Positions 6,617-10,806 of a stretch of DNA of 10,806 bases are shown here, one piece after another. The stretch is from Alistipes sp. (GTDB lineage Bacteria > Bacteroidota > Bacteroidia > Bacteroidales > Rikenellaceae). Every line of letters begins with the position of its first letter. Position 1 is the stretch's first letter. The DNA is taken from NCBI GenBank assembly GCA_017560305.1, contig JAFYOF010000011.1, forward strand, positions 1-10,806, read 5' to 3'. Made by a program: the position numbers and the translations under genes. A model generated the notes under the pieces. It was not told the origin of the DNA. It saw nothing but the letters and a program-made list of their open reading frames with translations, and did no database searches.

Positions 6617-7405
6617 CTAATATAGCGGTTTATGAACAATATACAGTTTCTCGTCGGGCAGGGCATACAAAGCCTGCTCCTTTGGGGTAAATGCTTGTTT
6701 GTAATCAATCACGGCGACCTCGAAGCCAGCCTCCTCCAGCCTTGCGGCGTAGTCACGACCGTAGATGCGGCGGTGGTCATACTGACCGAAGATGCGGGTG
6801 CGCTCGGCAGGGTCGGTGATGGAGTCATCCTCGAAGGTGGTCGCGCGGCTCTCATCCACGGGCGAGAGAATCACGCCCCAGCCATTGGGCTTCAGGATGC
6901 GGTAGAGTTCACGCATAGCCAGTCTGTCGTCCTCGATGTGCTCCATAATGTGGTTGCAGATGATGGTGTCAAACGAGCCATCAGCCAGCGGTATCTGCTG
7001 GACATCGAAGTGGATATCAGCCAAGGGGCTCTCCAAATCGGCGGTCACATAGCGCTCCGCCTCACGGGCGTACATCTTCTTGAGCTTACGCATCAGCGCC
7101 ACCTCGGGGGCGATGTGCAGCAGTCTCGGCAGAGCCATAGCGCCACGACCCAAATCGCTCTCGCGCAGCAGCCACAGCCACAGCAGGCGGTGACGCTCCA
7201 GCGCCAGACAGTTGGGACAGAGGGCATTCTCACGCTGGCTCACATAGCCGTAGGGGAGAAACTTTCTGCGCTTGCATCCGCACACGGGGCACTCCTTGCC
7301 CTTGCCCAGATAGAACAAGCCCACGATGGGCACAGCCCACCCCGCAATGCGTTGCAGCAGGGGTCGGGGGATGGTGTTGAGTATGAGTCTGATAAGTCGT
7401 TTCAT
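6617..7405 (-). CDS. Zinc-ribbon class I SAM-dependent methyltransferase, substrate unknown
   Basis: A 262-residue protein. The N-terminus has a hydrophobic stretch (about 18-34), then a probable zinc ribbon: C39, C42, C44 and C63, C66 in CPVCGC and CPNCLALERHR. A Rossmann methyltransferase domain follows. The first motif is unusual: LLHIAPE at 95-101 replaces the normal glycine-rich loop, a feature of a distinct methyltransferase subfamily. The rest is typical, with YVTADLES at 119-126, FDVQQIPLADGSFDTIICNHIMEHI at 133-157 (motifs II-IV) and ELYRILKPNGWGVI at 166-179. Late conserved residues FGQYDHRRIYGRDYAARLEEAGF are at 206-228. The substrate cannot be told from sequence. It lies 1 bp after xseB and 8 bp before relA/spoT, so it is co-transcribed with both, without an obvious functional link. 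Confidence 0.88.
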   Translation of the reverse strand: MKRLIRLILNTIPRPLLQRIAGWAVPIVGLFYLGKGKECPVCGCKRRKFLPYGYVSQRENALCPNCLALERHRLLWLWLLRESDLGRGAMALPRLLHIAPEVALMRKLKKMYAREAERYVTADLESPLADIHFDVQQIPLADGSFDTIICNHIMEHIEDDRLAMRELYRILKPNGWGVILSPVDESRATTFEDDSITDPAERTRIFGQYDHRRIYGRDYAARLEEAGFEVAVIDYKQAFTPKEQALYALPDEKLYIVHKPLY

Positions 7406-7406
7406 A

Positions 7407-7598
7407 CTACTCCTCCATCTGCTTTTTCACCGTAGCCTCAACATCGTGCAACTGCGCCTTACAGCGCTCGATGAGCTCTGTCGCACGCTTCAGTTCTGCG
7501 GCGAGGGTATCCACGCCGGTCTGCTCACCACGCAGGCGAGAGATGATGCGCTCAATCTCGGCAATAGCCTCGCTGTATGTAAGTTCCTTGTTCTCCAT
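7407..7598 (-). CDS. xseB: Exodeoxyribonuclease VII small subunit
   Basis: A 63-residue helical protein, the normal size for XseB. It shows LTYSEAIAEIERIISRLRG near residues 6-24, then a heptad-like region (LAAELKRATELIERCKAQL) that binds the large subunit, ending in a charged tail. Several small subunits bind one XseA to form the nuclease that degrades single-stranded DNA into acid-soluble oligonucleotides. It begins 7 bp after the xseA stop, the usual partner order. The assignment is firm because both motif and context agree. Confidence 0.94.
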   Translation of the reverse strand: MENKELTYSEAIAEIERIISRLRGEQTGVDTLAAELKRATELIERCKAQLHDVEATVKKQMEE

Positions 7599-7605
7599 AT
7601 CTTAA

Positions 7606-8853
7606 CTATTCTACTCTTGCATTTATTGTTCCGTCGGCGAGTTCAATCTCCACCACCTCGCCCTTCTCTGCCGAAGCAACGCTCTTGAGTGCCTTGCCGC
7701 CACTGCGCACCACCGCAAAGCCGAGTTGCATAATGCGCTTGGGTGAGAGTGCCTCGATGCTGCGCTCGGCAACCTCAAGGCGATTCTGCTCGCGCTCAAG
7801 CCTGCGCTCAACAAGCGAGAACAACTGCTCACGCATAACATCCAGACGGCTCGCCGCACGCTGGCAATATGTCGTTGCCTGAAGTTTTATCTCCGCCGAG
7901 AGGCGCTCCAGACGAAGCTCCTCGCGCTTGGTGGACTCCACCGCAAGGCGTGCCAGCTGGGTGGACATCTCCTCAAGCCAACCCTCGATGCGCTCCATCC
8001 TGTCCACCAGCCACGCCGCAACGGCTGTGGGGGTCTTCAGGGGTGTGTGAGCCACCATATCCGCCACACTGGTGTCCTTGTCGTGACCGATACCTGTCAG
8101 CACGGGCAGAGGGAATTGCGCCACATAGGAGCAGAGCCTGTAGGAATTGAAGCAACTCAAATCGCTTGCCGAGCCGCCACCACGGATGAGCACCACGGCG
8201 TCGTAGCACTCCTGCCTGAGCGCCACCTCATCGAGTGCCGCACAGATGGACTCCTCGGCACTTGCGCCCTGCACCACCGCATCGTAGAGGTCGCAACGGA
8301 AGGCATAGCCGCCCGCCGATAGTTCGTTCACAAAGTCACGGTAGCCTGCCGCCGCCGCACTTGAGACCACGGCGATGCGCTGGACAAGGTAAGGGAGTTG
8401 CTGCTGGTGGTTCATATCCCACACGCCATCGCTCTTGAGCTGGGCAATGGTCATCTGCTTCTGACGCTCCACCTCACCCAGAGTGTACGCAGGGTCGATG
8501 TCGGAAATCTGCAGCGAGAGACCATAGAGTTCGTGGTACGACACCAGCACCTTCGCCAGAATCTTCATACCCACCGCAAGGTCAGAGCCAGTCTGCGCAC
8601 GGAAATAGGGGGCAATCATAGCCCACTGACTGCGCCAGATGACAGCCCTCGACTGCGCCGTAGGGGTCGGTGAGCCGCCACGCTTGGGCTCGCTCTTCTC
8701 GACAAGTTCCAGATAGCAGTGACCCGTGTAATTGACCTTCAGCTCCGACACCTCCGCAACAACCCACACGGGCAGCGGCAACGACTGCTCGACAGCAGAC
8801 TTAATCTGCTGCTGCAACTCCCGAAGGGTGATATGTGCTCTTTGCGATGGCAT
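7606..8853 (-). CDS. xseA: Exodeoxyribonuclease VII large subunit
   Basis: The 415-residue catalytic subunit of exonuclease VII, a metal-independent nuclease that degrades single-stranded DNA from both ends and acts in repair. The N-terminal OB-fold DNA-binding domain covers about 5-115 (LPVWVVAEVSELKVNYTGHCYLEL at 27-50). The catalytic core has RIAVVSSAAAAGYRDF at 159-174, with D173 probably matching a catalytic Asp. It also has VVLIRGGGSASDL at 220-232 and GIGHDKDTSVADMVAHTPLKTPTAVA at 254-279, with R224, H257 and D260 in expected positions. A long charged helical region (about 285-365) binds XseB, and a short beta-rich tail ends the protein. Its length is slightly below that of the E. coli enzyme. 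It is the first gene of the xseA-xseB-methyltransferase-relA/spoT operon, with a promoter match just upstream. Confidence 0.95.
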   Translation of the reverse strand: MPSQRAHITLRELQQQIKSAVEQSLPLPVWVVAEVSELKVNYTGHCYLELVEKSEPKRGGSPTPTAQSRAVIWRSQWAMIAPYFRAQTGSDLAVGMKILAKVLVSYHELYGLSLQISDIDPAYTLGEVERQKQMTIAQLKSDGVWDMNHQQQLPYLVQRIAVVSSAAAAGYRDFVNELSAGGYAFRCDLYDAVVQGASAEESICAALDEVALRQECYDAVVLIRGGGSASDLSCFNSYRLCSYVAQFPLPVLTGIGHDKDTSVADMVAHTPLKTPTAVAAWLVDRMERIEGWLEEMSTQLARLAVESTKREELRLERLSAEIKLQATTYCQRAASRLDVMREQLFSLVERRLEREQNRLEVAERSIEALSPKRIMQLGFAVVRSGGKALKSVASAEKGEVVEIELADGTINARVE

Positions 8854-8871
8854 AATAGTAGTTCTAATTTA

Positions 8872-8902
8872 CAAATATACGATTTATAAATTCAAAATTC
8901 AA
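8872..8902 (-). promoter_or_regulatory. Putative sigma-ABfr promoter of the xseA-relA/spoT operon
   Basis: The minus strand carries TATATTTG (complement of 8872-8879), an exact match to the Bacteroidetes -7 box TAnnTTTG. A TTG (complement of 8900-8902) lies 20 bp upstream, suitable as the -33 element. The box is 18 bp before the xseA ATG, implying a very short leader. The -33 part overlaps an AT-rich repeat (TTGAATTTTGAATTTA) shared with the region before yihY. Confidence 0.6.
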
Positions 8903-8928
8903 TTTTTAAGAATTAAAAATTCTTATTC

Positions 8929-9153
8929 ATCCTTTCGCCTCCAACTGACACTGCGGAGCCGAGGTAGTGAAAAAAGAAAGGTAAATAAAGAATTCGAAAT
9001 TCTTTTTACCACCTTTTGCCAACAAAAGGTGGTGCCAAAATTGCACGGTGATAAATTTTCGGGGTCAAAAGAATAAATTTCCTAAAACGAATGCGTGCGC
9101 ACTTTTGAGGATCAAAAGGTCTCCGTTTTTTAACGGAAATTTATCCTTTCGCC
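8929..9153. repeat. Hairpin-rich noncoding segment bracketed by an 11-bp direct repeat
   Basis: ATCCTTTCGCC occurs at 8929-8939 and again at 9143-9153. Between the two copies are several perfect inverted repeats: AAAGAATT-CGA-AATTCTTT at 8987-9005, ACCACCTTTTG-CCAA-CAAAAGGTGGT at 9008-9033, CTTTTGA-GGA-TCAAAAG at 9102-9118 and CCGTT-TTTT-AACGG at 9123-9136. Another, TAAGAATT-AAA-AATTCTTA, lies just outside at 8907-8925. CAAAAG/CTTTTG words recur several times. An open frame passes through on the plus strand (ending near 9076) but has low-complexity, repeat-derived content and no family signature. It may be a decayed mobile element or a composite of intergenic repeats; origin unknown. Confidence 0.55.
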
Positions 9154-9196
9154 CTTCTTCCGAAAATTCATCTGCCGTATTCGGCTACGCAATACA

Positions 9197-9329
9197 AATG
9201 CGCCTCCGTTTTTATTGGTAGCAAGGTAAAAGTAAAACACCCGTTACGGGTGCGGGCGTAATGCCCGTATCTTCGGGGGCGTAACGCGCAGAGCGCGTCA
9301 CCCCCACCCGCCCCCGAAGATAAATTTTC
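9197..9329 (+). repeat. Modular palindromic intergenic repeat, copy C (opposite orientation)
   Basis: Reading on the plus strand: AATGCGCCTCCG at 9197-9208 (the first arm of the module seen whole in A and B, here lacking its second arm), TGGTAGCAAGG at 9215-9225, then CACCCG-TTA-CGGGTG at 9238-9252 and CGGGC-GTAAT-GCCCG at 9253-9267. A 14-bp outer stem pairs TATCTTCGGGGGCG at 9268-9281 with its complement at 9309-9322 and encloses ACGCGC-AGA-GCGCGT at 9284-9298. The 9268-9322 unit is an inverted homologue of 954-1007. GATAAATTTTC at the end (9319-9329) recurs at 9050-9060. Copies A and B point along the genes; this one points against them. Confidence 0.83.
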
Positions 9330-9484
9330 TCATCGCTATTCTATTTTGCCGCTGAACTATTCAACAAAGGTAGATTCCATTCATTTTCACTTACACCCTA
9401 ATTCTCTTTTGCGAATGTTACAAGATGTGAAAATGTGGAATGACGATATATATAATTTTGAATTATGAATTTTGAATAATAAAA
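9330..9484. other. Noncoding AT-rich spacer downstream of prfA
   Basis: No gene or strong hairpin is seen here. The right part (9446-9483) is very AT-rich, with ATTTTGAATT-like words that match, in inverse orientation, the tracts before yihY and xseA. With the two repeat segments and the promoter this fills the 685-bp gap between prfA and xseA. Confidence 0.5.
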
Positions 9485-9514
9485 ATAGGTTGCTACCGTG
9501 GGGTAACAACCTAT
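9485..9514 (-). terminator. Terminator of the proS-prfA transcript
   Basis: ATAGGTTG pairs with CAACCTAT (8 bp). After one C/A mismatch, TACC pairs with GGTA around a 4-base loop. On the minus strand the hairpin is followed by TTTTTATTATT. It begins 24 bp after the prfA stop codon. The stem sequence GGTTG/CAACC resembles that of the terminator at 1046-1073. Confidence 0.8.
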
Positions 9515-9538
9515 CTATCAGTGATGTATAGCACTACA

Positions 9539-10627
9539 CTATGCCAACTCGCTCTCCTTCAGACGCTCGGCGTTCTCGGCTACGATCAAGTGGTCGATGC
9601 AGTCCTGAATGTCGCCATCCATAAATGCCGAAAGGTTGTAGATGGTGTAGTTGATACGGTGGTCGGTGATGCGTCCCTGTGGGTAGTTGTAGGTACGAAT
9701 CTTTGCCGAACGGTCACCCGTAGATACCATTGTCTTACGCTTTGATGCAATCTCGTCGAGGTACTTCGAGTACTCGAGGTTGAAGACACGCGTACGCAAC
9801 TCCTCCAACGCCTTGTCGAAGTTCTTGAGCTGCGACTTCTGGTCCTGACACTGAACGACGATACCCGTTGGGATGTGGGTCAAGCGGATAGCCGAGTAGG
9901 TTGTGTTAACCGACTGACCACCAGGACCTGACGCACAGAAGATATCCTTACGGATGTCGTTCATAGAGATCTCAACATCGAACTCCTCAGCCTCTGGCAA
10001 CACAGCCACCGAAGCAGCCGAGGTGTGTACACGACCCTGAGTCTCGGTCTGTGGCACACGCTGAACACGGTGAACGCCCGACTCGTACTTCAATGTACCG
10101 TAGACGCTCTGACCTGTAACCTTCAGCACGACCTCCTTGTAGCCGCCCGCAGCACCATCAGAGAATGATGTAATCTCATAACGCCAGCCCTTCGACTCGA
10201 TATACTTGGTGTACATACGCAAAAGGTCGCCAGCGAAGATAGCCGCCTCGTCGCCACCGGTACCACCACGAATCTCGAGGATTGCGTTCTTGTCGTCCTG
10301 TGGGTCCTTTGGGATGAGCAGGAGCTTGATCTCCTCCTCCATCTTCTCGAGTGCAGGCTCCAGCTCGGCAATCTCCATACGAGCCATCTCGCGCATCTCC
10401 TCGTCCTTGTCGTTGGCGAGGATATCCTTCGCCTCGGCGAGGTTGGCGATAGCGGTGCGGTAACGCTCCGAGGTCTCGATGATAGGCTCCAACTCCTTGT
10501 ACTCCTTTGTGAGTTGAACAAACTGCTTCACATCGGCGATTACTTCAGGGTCGGTGAGTTTCTGACCTGTCTCCTCATACTTGAGTTTCAAACCGTCAAG
10601 ACGGATTAGTATTGAATTGTCTGCCAT
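9539..10627 (-). CDS. prfA: Peptide chain release factor 1
   Basis: A 362-residue class I release factor that reads UAA and UAG stop codons and triggers peptide release on the ribosome. The N-terminal helical domain (about 1-100) is followed by EIRGGTGGDEAAIFAGDLLRMY at 118-139 and the codon-recognition domain, with GVHRVQRVPQTETQGRVHTSA at 184-204. The PxT tripeptide is PQT at 192-194, which marks RF1 rather than RF2 (SPF). The catalytic GGQ is at 236-238 in ASGPGGQSVNTTYSAIRLTHIPTG, whose Gln is normally N5-methylated by PrmC. The end shows RSAKIRTYNYPQGRITDHRINYT at 306-328. Length and N-terminus (MADNSILIRLDGL) match Bacteroidetes RF1. No RF2-type frameshift is present. It follows proS by 38 bp without an intervening terminator, so co-transcription is likely. 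Confidence 0.98.
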   Translation of the reverse strand: MADNSILIRLDGLKLKYEETGQKLTDPEVIADVKQFVQLTKEYKELEPIIETSERYRTAIANLAEAKDILANDKDEEMREMARMEIAELEPALEKMEEEIKLLLIPKDPQDDKNAILEIRGGTGGDEAAIFAGDLLRMYTKYIESKGWRYEITSFSDGAAGGYKEVVLKVTGQSVYGTLKYESGVHRVQRVPQTETQGRVHTSAASVAVLPEAEEFDVEISMNDIRKDIFCASGPGGQSVNTTYSAIRLTHIPTGIVVQCQDQKSQLKNFDKALEELRTRVFNLEYSKYLDEIASKRKTMVSTGDRSAKIRTYNYPQGRITDHRINYTIYNLSAFMDGDIQDCIDHLIVAENAERLKESELA

Positions 10628-10665
10628 AATATCTGTTCTGTTTGATTTTCAGTTGTTTGGGCTGA

Positions 10666-10806
10666 TTAGTAACTTCTCGCAAAGAGTACGCGGCGAGCCG
10701 ATGGCTTGCCAGTGAAGATACACTTGCCCTCCTCGTCCACAGCATCCAAAGGAATACAGCGGATGGTCGCCTTGGTAGCCTCCTTGATAGCAACCTCGGT
10801 CTCTGG
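10666..10806 (-). CDS. proS: Prolyl-tRNA synthetase, C-terminal end (archaeal/eukaryal type)
   Basis: Only the last 46 residues lie in the window: [10 protein letters not shown], then [20 protein letters not shown] and a stop. This is the C-terminal zinc-binding-like domain of archaeal/eukaryal-type ProRS, ending in the characteristic Tyr. The enzyme charges tRNA-Pro with proline. The usual second Cys of the final pair is Thr here (C-I-F-T-G), so the metal site may be degenerate. ProRS of this type lacks the INS editing domain, which fits the separate YbaK/ProX-type deacylase at 1087-1590. The rest lies beyond the right edge. Confidence 0.88.
   Translation of the reverse strand, partial: PETEVAIKEATKATIRCIPLDAVDEEGKCIFTGKPSARRVLFARSY

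Noticed and set aside
8732..9076. Plus-strand open frame of 114 codons running from xseA into the gap
   Set aside because: It starts inside xseA antisense and continues through low-complexity repeats and the hairpin at 9008-9033. The product has no recognisable domain, so it is probably not a gene.
8854..9538. tRNA, riboswitch or known ncRNA in the 685-bp gap
   Set aside because: No cloverleaf, T-loop consensus, CCA end or recognisable riboswitch core was found by eye; the structure seen is explained by separate short palindromes. A covariance-model search would be decisive.
10044..10055. PQT instead of the E. coli PAT tripeptide in RF1
   Set aside because: The rule is PxT, and I recall Gln at this place in other Bacteroidetes RF1 proteins. 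It is not evidence of altered stop-codon reading.

Overview
The window comes from the chromosome of a member of the Bacteroidales, most likely a GC-rich gut lineage such as Alistipes/Rikenellaceae (genus is inference). Support: the rsmH, KdsC, DUF2520, XseAB, RF1 and RelA/SpoT proteins read as Bacteroidetes-type. The ProRS C-terminus is of the archaeal/eukaryal type. A TAnnTTTG promoter box precedes xseA, and the Shine-Dalgarno signals are weak. All ten recognisable genes lie on the minus strand, so transcription runs from high to low coordinates. All are core housekeeping or envelope genes; I see no phage, plasmid, CRISPR array, tRNA or intact insertion sequence.

Reading in the direction of transcription: (1) the 3' end of proS (prolyl-tRNA synthetase), 38 bp, then prfA (release factor 1), closed by a hairpin terminator. 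(2) A 685-bp gap without genes, rich in hairpins, ending in a promoter. (3) A tight operon xseA-xseB-zinc-ribbon methyltransferase-relA/spoT, with gaps of 7, 1 and 8 bp. (4) A 194-bp gap filled by a palindromic repeat. (5) A second tight operon, yihY-DUF2520-kdsC-trans-editing deacylase, with two overlapping junctions and one 3-bp gap, closed by a strong terminator. (6) A 379-bp gap with the same repeat family, then the 5' two thirds of rsmH, running off the left edge, probably the start of the division/cell-wall cluster.

Functionally the genes cover translation (proS, prfA, rsmH and a ProX/YbaK-type deacylase that would edit Ala-tRNA-Pro, which a ProRS of this type cannot edit in cis), stress signalling (RelA/SpoT), DNA repair (exonuclease VII) and envelope biogenesis (KdsC for LPS Kdo, YihY membrane protein).

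The most unusual content lies between the operons. All three inter-operon gaps carry versions of one modular repeat family: nested palindromes bounded by inverted TATCTTYGG / CCRAAGATA arms, with different small GC-rich hairpins inside. The modules keep a fixed internal polarity but sit in either chromosomal orientation, and none is inside an operon. The other notable point is a RelA/SpoT protein whose hydrolase domain keeps the HD pair but has lost the adjacent ED pair, which suggests a synthetase-biased enzyme. I found no convincing new defence or mobile system.
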